Shown: piece by piece, positions 34,805 through 46,216 of the stretch
Layout: each line of letters opens with the position of its first letter
How positions within the stretch are numbered: the first letter of the stretch is position 1
The notes under the pieces: generated by a model
What the model was told of the DNA's origin: nothing
The model's input: the letters and a program-made list of their open reading frames with translations, nothing else
Databases searched by the model: none
Made by a program: the position numbers and the translations under genes
NCBI GenBank assembly: GCA_949130485.1
Contig: OX422183.1
Span: forward strand, 23,171,702-23,235,701
Origin: Agelas oroides
Taxonomy: Eukaryota > Porifera > Demospongiae > Agelasida > Agelasidae
DNA: 64,000 nt
Direction: 5' to 3'

Positions 34805-35250
34805 TTGGGGCGAGCCTGAGCGAGCCCCACACTAGCGAGTCGAATGGTGGATTTTTCATATAATATTATATATTACTAGGCGAATGTAGAACATTGTGGG
34901 GCGAGCGTGAGCAAGCAGCATTGAAGTATCAGGTCACAGCACACAGGCTGTGGCATGTAGCTAAACATGGTTTATCACTCTACTGTCTGCACAAGTGTGT
35001 GCGTAACAGCTTAGAGAAAACTGTCATGGCTGTGGAGCTTGTTGTGGGGTGGTACCATATAATGGGCTGTACGATAAGGGTATCCCCTCTAGATTACGTA
35101 CTATTTGCCTACCCTGGTCCAAAGATTTTGGCTGGGACATTTTTTTAGACAAAAGAGGTTAGACAAAATGGGATTAGACGAAATGCTCTAGGACAGACAT
35201 GCAGTACCTTATTGAGGGCTAGGGAAAATTTACAAGAGAGTGCGGAGGTA

Positions 35251-35420
35251 TCCTAGTGTGTCAATACCCTCTGGGACCGATGTCAATACCCTCTGGGACC
35301 GACACTGGAAAATCATCCATAGCAGGTACATTTGCTAAATGGGATCCTAGTGTGTCAATACCCTCTGGGACAGACACTGGAAAATCATCCATGGCAGGTA
35401 CATTTGTTAAATGGGATAGC
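35251..35420. repeat. About 90-bp tandem duplication
   Basis: TGTCAATACCCTCTGGGAC, GACACTGGAAAATCATCCAT and the following AGGTACATTTG recur as two full units plus one partial. Confidence 0.75.
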
Positions 35421-35775
35421 AGAATGGAGCTATTTGTTCCACCTATAAGCAGCTACTCGGTCTGGCTAACTCTAGGCTATGTCTAAACACAGCCTGGCTT
35501 GTATTGCGTAGTCCTTACTTGAGGCATCTTAGAGAAACAGCAGATGGGAGTTGCCATGCATCAGCCGTTAAACAGGGTCTCTGCATGCCGCCTTCTGTGT
35601 TCAGTCTGTCTAGCACTTGTATGCTACACATAGACATACGGTAGGTACTCACGCTCCAGCTGCCTATTCCAATGTCGCTACTGCAAAACAGGTACGCAAG
35701 CTCCGACTGTCCTTCCTGGCTATCTTTCATAAGTATCATCATTCAAGCTCACCCTGGAGCTAGCCTTAGTTGCTA

Positions 35776-36161
35776 TAGAGGTTCTGCAGTGACGTCATCA
35801 CCAATTTAAAATTCATAATTAGCCATTCCAAACATTTGCAGGTAATACTAATGGTCCAGCTAACTCAAATCTAAAATATGAAGGCCTAACTCCTTTCCAT
35901 TGATTTTATATAAATTCTTAAAGTCAAACATTTTGCATAGGATTTGTACAGCGAGTGGCAAAATTTGCCACTCGCCATACAAGTTAATGCTAAAAGATCA
36001 AACTTTGACAATTTATATAAAATCAACTATCATTAATTTAGAATTTTCACTTGAGATTTAAGCTATTTAGACCTTCCTTATTGCCTAGAAAAATTGGCAA
36101 GACTATTAAATTAAATTTAATAAATTTAACCCTTTTGATGACATCACATGCAGAACCTCTA
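35776..36161. mobile_element. 386-bp MITE with TA duplication
   Basis: The ends TAGAGGTTCTGCA and TGCAGAACCTCTA are flanked by TA. The centre is the palindrome CGAGTGGCAAAATTTGCC and its complement, so the whole element can fold on itself. Confidence 0.75.
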
Positions 36162-36272
36162 TAGCTAGCTGGCTGCTAAGTTGTACGAAATCTTACTTAC
36201 GGTCCGCACGAGGCCCGCGGCTATCGCGCGTTAAATTACAGCGTCAAAAACATACGGAACGACGTATGACAG

Positions 36273-36273
36273 A
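36273..36273 (-). mobile_element. Helitron 5' end, minus orientation
   Basis: On the minus strand the sequence starting here reads TCTGTCATACGTCGTTCCG, matching the 5' ends at 46297 and 62116. The extent to the left is not determined. Confidence 0.45.
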
Positions 36274-36607
36274 TGATTGGGGCGAGGCGAGCGCAGCGAG
36301 TCCCACAATTAGTGATACCAAATGAAAATTTCATTTGTTGATAATATTCTATTTTTTGACACCAAAAAATTTTATAACTCTTGCTCTACCATATGCTTCA
36401 AGAATTAAACAAATATCTCATTCAGTTCCTGAGATAGGAATTTTTTAAGTATGGCAAGTCATTGAAAGTCTGTGCACTACTTTGCTATATAAACTGTGGC
36501 ACCAGTAGAGTACACTATCACTTCATTAGCAACTACTTATCAAAACCACCATAAAACACATCCCAAGGGACCACATAATTACACAGATATGGTACAAAAA
36601 AATATAT

Positions 36608-37156
36608 TCAGTCTACAAAATTTATATCCCCTCTCTCAATGTCTATAAATAGGTTCAGTGACAGTACTGTATCCTCACCATCGTATATCACGTTAAACCA
36701 GTCAGTAGTTCCTGGAACCAGACTTAAAATCTTCCCATAATACAAGTGTTCTGAGCCATCAGGTTCTCTCCATTTGTGGCATATACGCCTCCCAATTAAA
36801 CTCTCTTGTGTAGCAATGAAAGGTGAGCTAGGTGTTGACATAGATGTATGTGACGGAGAAATTAGTGACAATAAATTGCCCATAACCTCATCAACTGTCA
36901 GTTTCTTCTTGTTCTTGCTCATGAAAAACAACTCCCGTGGACCACTTTGCTCAAGTACTTTGAATGATGAGTCACATATAGATTTTACAGATTCATAAAA
37001 CTTTATCCACGAAGTGCCTCTACTTTTTCGAATTTGACTTAGTTCATATATAGGTCCCTTCTTGATATTAGCAATTTTCATTGTTGGTGGATGCTCATCA
37101 ATAGTTAGTCCAAGGTTCTTACAATACTCGCCAGCGTACTCAGCCATTGTAGCCAT
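36608..37156 (-). CDS. Uncharacterised 182-residue protein with possible Tudor-like C-terminus
   Basis: The uninterrupted frame starts MATMAEYAGEY and ends DINFVD. The start lies four bases after a good acceptor (CACTTGCAG, minus strand, just above 37160), so an upstream non-coding exon is likely. A donor-like CAAGTAAGTCG near 37482 could close it, and an intron of about 320 bp would separate them. The N-terminal two thirds are Lys/Ser-rich and unrecognised. The last 60 residues (GRRICHKW, YYGKILSLVPG, WFNVIYDGED, LSLNL) have the alternating strand pattern of small beta-barrel chromatin-binding or Tudor-like folds. Similar tails occur, from memory, in uncharacterised sponge and cnidarian proteins. 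It sits between miniature elements and Helitron ends, so a transposon origin is possible. Function is unknown. Confidence 0.55.
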   Translation of the reverse strand: MATMAEYAGEYCKNLGLTIDEHPPTMKIANIKKGPIYELSQIRKSRGTSWIKFYESVKSICDSSFKVLEQSGPRELFFMSKNKKKLTVDEVMGNLLSLISPSHTSMSTPSSPFIATQESLIGRRICHKWREPDGSEHLYYGKILSLVPGTTDWFNVIYDGEDTVLSLNLFIDIERGDINFVD

Positions 37157-37807
37157 TATCCTGCAAGTGTACAAGAGTAGTGAAGGAGTTAACCTCGGAT
37201 AGAAAACACATTGGTGTTATATTTAAAACTTAGAGCAACAGTAATTGTACAAAAAATGGTTCACTACCTCCCGCACTTTTCCGTTAGAGATAATTTATGC
37301 TTAACATTCCCAACAAGGGTAATTTTGCCTGCTGATTCTGAATATTGGTGTTACATTGTTGTACTCTCCCCGGATATGCCTAAAACGACTAATACCTGAC
37401 CTTTACGTTGTAGCTAGCATAAAAATAACACCAGATTCAAAATCAGCAATACAAAATACCCCTAGGTACGACTTACTTGTTCGTTTCACGCGATTGTTGA
37501 CTTATAATTCTTTACTGAACTTCGGTGCCATTGCTTGAATTCAACTTTTCATAAATTTGAGCACGCCCATTTTTATATTGAAATGCATATGCGGATAATT
37601 GGAGAAAAAGTTTGACGATCATTATCTAAGCAACCGCTGGACGAAATCTCACCGGACCAAGCTTGTTGTGAAGGTCTATCACTCTAGAATAAGGATCTGT
37701 TACTAAAATAGACTACAAAAAAGTGAGCTAGCTTCAGTGATTTTTTCTTTAAGTGCAGTAGTTTTGGTTAGTATCTGGAATGGCTACCACAATTGTGGTG
37801 AAAACGG

Positions 37808-37876
37808 AAAATTGTCTATATATATGTATATATATATGTATATATATATGTATATATATATGTATATATATATGTA
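37808..37876. repeat. TATATATATATG microsatellite
   Basis: Five or six near-identical 12-bp units of alternating TA broken by G. It precedes the large repeat gene. Confidence 0.9.
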
Positions 37877-38199
37877 GGTATGTTTGGTACGTGCGTATTC
37901 CGTATATGCATTCTGCCCTATTTGTGCGTGATGCAATATTCCCACATGTTTGCATGCACAGCTAGCTAGCTAGCTACATTTCAAAGAGCTTTAGGTACGA
38001 CTCAATTATGGAACGCGAAGAAAGAAGAGAAAGGCTGAGGCGTAGAAACCAACGCGATAGTGATCGTCGCGCTTCTGAAAGCGCTCAACAAAGGGAGACA
38101 CGGTTAGTGAGACGGAGAGTAAGGGATAGAGCTTGTCGTGCTTCGCGGTCTGCTGCTGAGCGGGAGAGGATCTTGGATCAGAGGAGAGAGCGATTAGCG

Positions 38200-41100
38200 T
38201 CAGAGACTCCAGACCAGAGAGAGGCCCGACTGGAGCAAGTGAGTCTCGCGAGGCATATGAGACTGTCGCATGAGATCCCGGACCAGAGAGAGGCCCGGCT
38301 GGAGCAAATGAGCGTCACGAAGCAAAGGAGACCGACGCATGAGACCCCGGATCAGAGATAGGCCCGGCTGGAGCAAACGAGCGTCACGCAGCAAAGGAGA
38401 CTGACCCATGAGACCCCGGACCAGAGAGAGGCCCGGCTGGAGCAAATGAGCGTCACGCAGCAAAGGAGACTGACGCATGAGACCCCGGACCAGAGAGAGG
38501 CCCGGTTGGAGCAAATGAGCGTCACGCAGCAAAGGAGACTGACACATGAGACCCCGGACCAGAGAAAGGCCCGGCTGGAGGAAATCAGCACCACGCAGCA
38601 AAGGAGACTGACGCATCATGAGACCCCGAACCAGGGAGAGGCCCAGCTGGAGCAAATGAGCGTCACGCAGCAAAGGAGACTGACCCATGAGACCCCGGAC
38701 CAGAGAGAGGCCCAGCTGGAGCAAATGAGCGTCACGCAGCAAAAGAGACTGACGCATCATGAGACCCCGTACCAGAGAGAGGCCCGGCTGGAGCAAATGA
38801 GCGACACGAAGGAAAGGAGACTGACGCATGAGACCCCGGACCAGAGAGAGGCCCAGCTGGAGCAAATGAGCGTCACACAGCAAAGGAGACTGACCCATGA
38901 GACCCCGGACCAGAGAGAGGCCCAGCTGGAGCAAATGAGCGTCACGCAGCAAAAGAGACTGACCCATGAGACCCCGGATCAGAGAGAGGCCCAGCTGGAG
39001 CAAATGAGCGTCACACAGCAAAAGAGACTGACCCAAGAGACCCCGGATCAGAGAGAGGCCCGGCTGGAGCAAATGAGCGTCACGCAGCAAAGGAGACTGA
39101 CGCATCATGAGACCCCGTACCAGAGAGAGGCCCGGCTGGAGCAAATGAGCGCCACGCGGCAAAAGAGACTGACGCATCATGAGACCCCGTACCAGAGAGA
39201 GGCCCGGCTGGAGCAAATGAGCGACACGAAGGAAAGGAGACTCACGCATGAGACCCCGGACCAGAGAGAGGCCCAGCTGGAGCAAATGAGCGTCACGCAG
39301 CAAAAGAGACTGACCCATGAGACCCCGGATCAGAGAGAGGCCCAGCTGGAGCAAATGAGCGTCACACAGCAAAAGAGACTGACCCATGAGACCCCGGACC
39401 AGAGAGAGGCCCGACTGGAGCAAATGAGCGTCACGCAGCAAAGGAGACTGACGCATCATGAGACCTCGGACCAGGGAGAGGCCCAGCTGGAGCAAATGAG
39501 CGTCACGCAGCAAAAGAGACTGACGCATCATGAGACCCCGTACCAGAGAGAGGCCCGGCTGGAGCAAATGAGCGACACGAAGGAAAGGAGACTGACGCAT
39601 GAGACCCCGGACCAGAGAGAGGCCCAGCTGGAGCAAATGAGCGTCACGCAGCAAAAGAGACTGACCCATGAGACCCCGGATCAGAGAGAGGCCCAGCTGG
39701 AGCAAATGAGCGTCACACAGCAAAAGAGACTGACCCAAGAGACCCCGGATCAGAGAGAGGCCCGGCTGGAGCAAATGAGCGTCACGCAGCAAAGGAGACT
39801 GACGCATCATGAGACCCCGTACCAGAGAGAGGCCCGGCTCGAGCAAATGAGCGCCACGCGGCAAAAGAGACTGACGCATCATGAGACCCCGTACCAGAGA
39901 GAGGCCCGGCTGGAGCAAATGAGCGACACGAAGGAAAGGAGACTGACGCATGAGACCCCGGACCAGAGAGAGGCCCGGCTGGAGCAAATGAGCGTCACGC
40001 AGCAAAGGAGACTGACGCATGAGACCCCGGACCAGAGAGAGGCCCGGCTGGAGCAAATGAGCGTCACACAGCAAAGGAGACTGACCCATGAGACCCCGGA
40101 CCAGAGAGAGGCCCAGCTGGAGCAAATGAGCGTCACGCAGCAAAAGAGACTGACCCATGAGACCCCGGATCAGAGAGAGGCCCAGCTGGATCAAATGAGC
40201 GTCACACAGCAAAAGAGACTGACCCAAGAGACCCCGGATCAGAGAGAGGCCCGGCTGGAGCAAATGAGCGTCACGCAGCAAAGGAGACTGACGCATCATG
40301 AGACCCCGTACCAGAGAGAGGCCCGGCTGGAGCAAATGAGCGCCACGCGGCAAAAGAGACTGACGCATCATGAGACCCCGTACCAGAGAGAGGCCCGGCT
40401 GGAGCAAATGAGCGACACGAAGGAAAGGAGACTCACGCATGAGACCCCGGACCAGAGAGAGGCCCAGCTGGAGCAAATGAGCGTCACGCAGCAAAAGAGA
40501 CTGACCCATGAGACCCCGGATCAGAGACAGGCCCAGCTGGAGCAAATGAGCGTCACACAGCAAAAGAGACTGACCCATGAGACCCCGGACCAGAGAGAGG
40601 CCCGACTGGAGCAAATGAGCGTCACGCAGCAAAGGAGACTGACGCATCATGAGACCTCGGACCAGGGAGAGGCCCAGCTGGAGCAAATGAGCGTCACGCA
40701 GCAAAAGAGACTGACGCATCATGAGACCCCGTACCAGAGAGAGGCCCGGCTGGAGCAAATGAGCGACACGAAGGAAAGGAGACTGACGCATGAGACCCCG
40801 GACCAGAGAGAGGCCCAGCTGGAGCAAATGAGCGTCACGCAGCAAAAGAGACTGACCCATGAGACCCCGGATCAGAGAGAGGCCCAGCTGGAGCAAATGA
40901 GCGTCACACAGCAAAAGAGACTGACCCAAGAGACCCCGGATCAGAGAGAGGCCCGGCTGGAGCAAATGAGCGTCACGCAGCAAAGGAGACTGACGCATCA
41001 TGAGACCCCGTACCAGAGAGAGGCCCGGCTCGAGCAAATGAGCGCCACGCGGCAAAAGAGACTGACGCATCATGAGACCCCGTACCAGAGAGAGGCCCGG

Positions 41101-44100
41101 CTGGAGCAAATGAGCGACAAGAAGGAAAGGAGACTGACGCATGAGACCCCGGACCAGAGAGAGGCCCTGCTGGAGCAAATGAGCGTCACGCAGCAAAAGA
41201 GACTGACCCATGAGACCCCGGATCAGAGAGAGGCCCAGCTGGAGCAAATGAGCGTCACACAGCAAAAGAGACTGACCCATGAGACCCCGGATCAGAGAGA
41301 GGCCCGGCTGGAGCAAATGAGCGTCACGCAGCAAAGGAGACTGACACATGAGACCCCGGACCAGAGAAAGGCCCGGCTGGAGCAAATGAGCGTCACGCAG
41401 CAAAGGAGACTGACGCATCATGAGACCCCGTACCAGAGAGAGGCCCGGCTGGAGCAAATGAACGCCACGCGGCAAAAGAGACTGACGCATCATGAGACCC
41501 CGTACCAGAGAGAGGCCCGGCTGGAGCAAATGAGCGACACGAAGGAAAGGAGATTGACGCATGAGACCCCGGACCAGAGAGAGGCCCAGCTGGAGCAAAT
41601 GAGCGTCACGCAGCAAAAGAGACTGACCCATGAGACCCCGGATCAGAGAGAGGCCCAGCTGGAGCAAATGAGCGTCACACAGCAAAAGAGACTGACCCAT
41701 GAGACCCCGGATCAGAGAGAGGCCCGGCTGGAGCAAATGAGCGTCACGCAGCAAAGGAGACTGACACATGAGACCCCGGACCAGAGAAAGGCCCGGCTGG
41801 AGGAAATGAGCACCACGCAGAAAAGGAGACTGACGCATCATGAGACCCCGTACCAGAGAGAGGCCCGGCTGGAGCAAATGAGCGCCACGCAGCAAAGGAG
41901 ACTGACGCATGAGACCCCGGATCAGAGAGAGGCCCGGCTGGAGCAAATGAGCGCCACGCAGCAAAGGAGACTGACCCATGAGACCCCGGATCAGAGAGAG
42001 GCCCGGCTGGAGCAAATGAGCGCCACGCGGCAAAAGAGACTGACGCATCATGAGACCCCGTACCAGAGAGAGGCCCGGCTGGAGCAAATGAGCGACACGA
42101 AGGAAAGGAGACTGACGCATGAGACCCCGGACCAGAGAGAGGCCCAGCTGGAGCAAATGAGCGTCACGCAGCAAAAGAGACTGACCCATGAGACCCCGGA
42201 TCAGAGAGAGGCCCAGCTGGAGCAAATGAGCGTCACACAGCAAAAGAGACTGACCCATGAGACCCCGGATCAGAGAGAGGCCCGGCTGGAGCAAATGAGC
42301 GTCACGCAGCAAAGGAGACTGACACATGAGACCCCGGACCAGAGAAAGGCCCGGCTGGAGGAAATGAGCACCACGCAGCAAAGGAGACTGACGCATCATG
42401 AGACCCCGGACCAGGGAGAGGCCCAGCTGGAGCAAATGAGCGTCACGCAGCAAAGGAGAATGACCCATGAGACCCCGGACCAGAGAGAGGCCCAGCTGGA
42501 GCAAATGAGCGTCACGCAGCAAAAGAGACTGACCCATGAGACCCCGGATCAGAGAGAGGCCCGGCTGGAGCAAATGAGCGTCACGCAGCAAAGGAGACTG
42601 ACCCATGAGACCCCGGACCAGAGAGAGGCCCGGCTGGAGCAAATGAGCGCCACGCAGCAAAGGAGGCTGACGCATGAGACCCCGGACCAGAGAGAGGACG
42701 GCTGGAGCAAATGAGCGTCACGCAGCAAAGGAGACTGACCCATGAGACCGCGGATCAGAGAGATGCCCGGCTGGAGCAAATGAGCGCCACGCAGCAAAGG
42801 AGACTGACGCATCATGAGACCCCGTACCAGAGAGAGGCCCGGCTGGAGCAAATGAGCGCCACGCAGCAAAGGAGACTGACCCATGAGACCCCGGATCAGA
42901 GAGAGGCCCGGCTGGAGCAAATGAGCGCCACGCAGCAAAGGAGACTGACGCATCATGAGACCCCGTACCAGAGAGAGGCCTGGCTGGAGCAAATGAGCGT
43001 CACGCAGCAAAGGAGACTGACGCATGAGACCCCGGACCAGAGAAAGGCCCGGCTGGAGCAAATGAGCGCAACACAGCAAAGGAGACTGACGCATCATGAG
43101 ACCCCGTACCAGAGAGAGGCCCGGCTGGAGCAAATGAACGTCACGAAGCAAAGGAGACTGACACATGAGACCCCGGATCAGAGAGAGGCCCAGCTGGAGC
43201 AAATGAGCGTCACGCAGCAAAAGAGACTGACCCATGAGACCCCGGATCAGAGAGAGGCCCGGCTGGAGCAAATGAGTGTCACGCAGCAAAGGAGACTGAC
43301 GCATGAGACCCCGGACCAGAGAAAGGCCCGGCTGGAGCAAATGAGCGCCACGCAGCAAAGGAGACTGACGCATCATGAGACCCTGGACCAGAGAGAGGCC
43401 CGGCTGGAGCAAATGAGCGTCACACAGCAAAGGAGACTGACCCATGAGACCCCAGACCAGAGAGAGGCCCAGCTGGAGCAAATGAACGCCACGCAGCAAA
43501 GGAGGCTGACGCATGAGACCCTGGACCAGAGAGAGGCCCGGCTGGAGCAAATGAGCGCCACGCAGCAAAGGAGACTGACGCATCATGAGACCCCGGACCA
43601 GAGAGAGGCCCGGCTGAAGCAAATGAGCGTCACGCAGCAAAAGAGACTGACCCATGAGACCCCGGATCAGAGAGAGGCCCGGCTGGAGCAAATGAGCGTC
43701 ACGCAGCAAAGGAGACTGACCCATGAGACCCCGGACCAGAGAGAGGCCCGGCTGGAGCAAATGAGCGTCACGCAGCAAAGGAGACTGACCCATGAGACCG
43801 CGGATCAGAGAGATGCCCGGCTGGAGCAAATGAGCGCCACGCAGCAAAGGAGACTGACGCATCATGAGACCCCGTACCAGAGAGAGGCCCGGCTGGAGCA
43901 AATGAGCGCCACGCAGCAAAGGAGACTGACCCATGAGACCCCGGATCAGAGAGAGGCCCGGCTGGAGCAAATGAGCGCCACGCAGCAAAGGAGACTGACG
44001 CATCATGAGACCCCGTACCAGAGAGAGGCCTGGCTGGAGCAAATGAGCGCCACACAGCAAAGGAGACTGACGCATCATGAGACCCCGTACCAGAGAGAGG

Positions 44101-44893
44101 CCCGGCTGGAGCAAATGAACGTCACGAAGCAAAGGAGACTGACGCATGAGACCCCGGATCAGAGAGAGGCCCAGCTGGAGCAAATGAGCGTCACGCAGCA
44201 AAAGAGACTGACCCATGAGACCCCGGATCAGAGAGAGGCCCGGCTGGAGCAAATGAGCGTCACGCAGCAAAGGAGACTGACGCATGAGACCCCGGACCAG
44301 AGAAAGGCCCAGCTGGAGCAAATGAGCGCCACGCAGCAAAGGAGACTGACGCATCATGAGACCCCGGACCAGAGAGAGGCCCGGCTGGAGCAAATGAGCG
44401 TCACGCAGCAAAGGAGACTGACCCATGAGACCCCAGACCAGAGAGAGGCCCAGCTGGAGCAAATGAACGCCACGCAGCAAAGGAGGCTGACGCATGAGAC
44501 CCTGGACCAGAGAGAGGCCCGGCTGGAGCAAATGAGCGCCACGCAGCAAAGGAGACTGACGCATCATGAGACCCCGGACCAGAGAGAGGCCCGGCTGAAG
44601 CAAATGAGCGTCACGCAGCAAAGGAGACTGACCCATGAGACCCCAGACCAGAGAGAGGCCAAGCTGGAGCAAATGAACGCCATGCAGCAAAGGAGGCTGA
44701 CGCATGAGACCCTGGACCAGAGAGAGGCCCGGCTGGAGCAAATGAGCGCCACGCAGCAAAGGAGACTGACGCATGAGACCCCGGATCAGAGAGAGGCCCG
44801 GCTGGAGCAAATGAGCGCCACGCAGCAAAGGAGACTGACCCATGAGACCCCGGATCAGAGAGAGGCCCGGCTGGAGCAAATGAGTACCACTCA
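38200..44893 (+). repeat. Giant coding minisatellite of about 95 x 69/72 bp (STPR units)
   Basis: The consensus unit is ETPDQREARLEQMSVTQQRR followed by LTH (23 residues, 69 bp). A common variant has one extra His codon (72 bp). Variant positions include R/Q in EAR/EAQ, V/A/D in MSV, and D/Y in PDQ/PYQ. Variants are arranged in higher-order blocks. For example, the GCGGATCAGAGAGATGCC unit recurs exactly 1050 bp apart (42750 and 43800), and TSDQGEAQ units recur near 39465 and 40655. Because every unit is a multiple of three and lacks stops, the antisense strand is also open for well over a thousand codons; I regard that as a by-product. Confidence 0.9.
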
Positions 44894-45385
44894 ATAAAGA
44901 AGACTGATCTATGAGACCCCTGAAGAGACAGCAGGAAGATGTGAACAAGACAGAGAGAGTCACAGGAGACAAAGAGAGCAACAGTCTGTTCTTACTAAGA
45001 TGGTGAACTTCCATTCTCGCCTGGCAGCTCTACAAGCCTCCAAATGTATTACATGCTTAGAGAAGTTCCCTGGCCTGAATGTCAGAACATTACCACCTGA
45101 CAGTAGTGACACTGAGTGTGTACGATGTAATCGAGACAAGCGTATCCCCAAGCTATACTCATCGATGAACAACATGGACCCTGGTCCTGTACCTCCTGAA
45201 CTTCAGGTTAGTGTGTCTTGAATGGTCAAATACCATGTATGTGGGTTCCTTCGAGCTTTGTAGACACTTAAAGCCCTCCTTTTGTTGCATGGTAGCCTTC
45301 CATTTATAACTTTTAAATGTATTCTGTAATTTTTAGGACTTATCCCATATAAGAAACTGCAACAAGTGTACCAGGAGTCTATTAC

Positions 45386-45555
45386 AGTAAGAGTGTGCAA
45401 CTCGTGTGGTGTAGGCAACCACCAGTGAATATGCTTAGCAGGTACTTAACATGAAGCCATTTTAGGTGAATATTAGCGATGTGAACACTAGCAAAAGCCT
45501 GCCTCTGCCTACTGGCTGGTATAGAAACAATTATGGGAGTTGCACACTCTTACTG
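45386..45555. mobile_element. 170-bp MITE inside the Helitron gene intron
   Basis: The ends CAGTAAGAGTGTGCAACTC and GAGTTGCACACTCTTACTG-like complement are flanked by TA. The CAGT terminus and TA duplication fit a mariner/pogo-type element. It makes up 170 of the 421 intron bases. Confidence 0.75.
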
Positions 45556-45969
45556 TAACAGGCTACACTGCAACATTCCACTCAACATACACAACTATTT
45601 TCTGTTCTGTTGATCATGTTACTGCAGGGCTTGACACAAGTTGAAGAGATGCTTGTTGCAGCTGTTATGCCCATCATGTCAATCTACCGACTACCACATG
45701 GCCAGTATGGTTACACAGGACATGTGATAAACTTACCGCAGGATGTCATGTCATTTGCTCACGGGCTGCCACGACTACCCTCAGACCTTGATGTTGTGGT
45801 TGTCAGAAAGGAAGGTGCTGATCAATCTCATCGTGACTTTCGTGTCAGAAGATCGGTGGTGCATTGTGCTCTACAGTGGTTGATCACGAACAACATCTAC
45901 TACCGTTCCAATCATATACACATTGATGAGGATGCTCTTGCTCAGCTCCCACATAATGGAAATCCCTCC

Positions 45970-46155
45970 AACATCTCTTCTATAGCAGTAGAGACCCCTG
46001 CAGCAAGTGACCAGCAGATGTCTGAGGACGATCCATATGATGCCCACCTAGCAAGATCATTTGTCCCAGTTGCCACTCGGTCCATCATATGGATCATCCT
46101 CAGACATCTGCTGGTCACTTGCTGCAGGGGTCTCTACTGCTATAGAAGAGATGTT
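45970..46155. repeat. 71-bp inverted duplication (foldback) at the end of exon 2
   Basis: The segment 45970-46040 (starting AACATCTCTTCTATAGCAG) reappears in reverse complement at 46085-46155 with a 44-bp loop and about one mismatch. The second arm replaces what should be downstream coding sequence. Confidence 0.85.
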
Positions 46156-46182
46156 TGAACGCTATGCACCATACAACTCCCT

Positions 46183-46216
46183 CACGCTCGCCCCACAATG
46201 CACTGCATTCCCCTAG
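46183..46216 (+). mobile_element. Helitron 3' end, type 2, closing the first Helitron
   Basis: CACGCTCGCCCCACAATGC, the stem AATGC-ACT-GCATT, then CCCCTAG and T. It lies just downstream of the truncated gene and is the plausible 3' terminus of that element. Confidence 0.6.

Larger units (their letters stand above)
38008..46084 (+). pseudogene. Helitron-type gene: expanded STPR repeat protein joined to conserved N-terminal domain (2 exons)
   Basis: The frame starts MEREERRERLRRRNQRD, an Arg/Glu-rich helix region. It passes through about 95 tandem 23/24-residue units and then a Cys-containing segment (CITC, CVRC, a likely zinc site) up to PVPPELQ. A good intron follows (45207-45627; CAG/GTTAGT donor, TTACTGCAG acceptor, phase 0). 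Exon 2 resumes GLTQVEEMLVAAVMPIMSIY, then RLPHGQYGYTGHVINLPQDV and WLITNNIYY, which I recognise as the N-terminal part of Helitron Rep/helicase proteins (DUF6570-like). The frame has lesions: a TAG at 38357-38359, a frameshift near 42697 and a TAA at 44895-44897. Exon 2 ends in an inverted copy of itself, and the Rep and helicase domains are missing. This is a decayed autonomous-type Helitron gene, not a working host gene. The 23-residue periodicity matches STPR (score-and-three) repeats known from DNA-binding proteins such as FMBP-1. Confidence 0.7.

Noticed and set aside
38200-42675. Minus-strand open frame of 1491 codons, Leu/Arg/Gln-rich
   Set aside because: It is the antisense of the STPR array. 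It stays open only because each unit is stop-free and a multiple of three, whereas the plus strand shows the recognisable STPR start and joins a known Helitron domain.
38200-44893. CRISPR-like array of regular repeats
   Set aside because: Units are contiguous with no unique spacers and are coding. The genome is eukaryotic.
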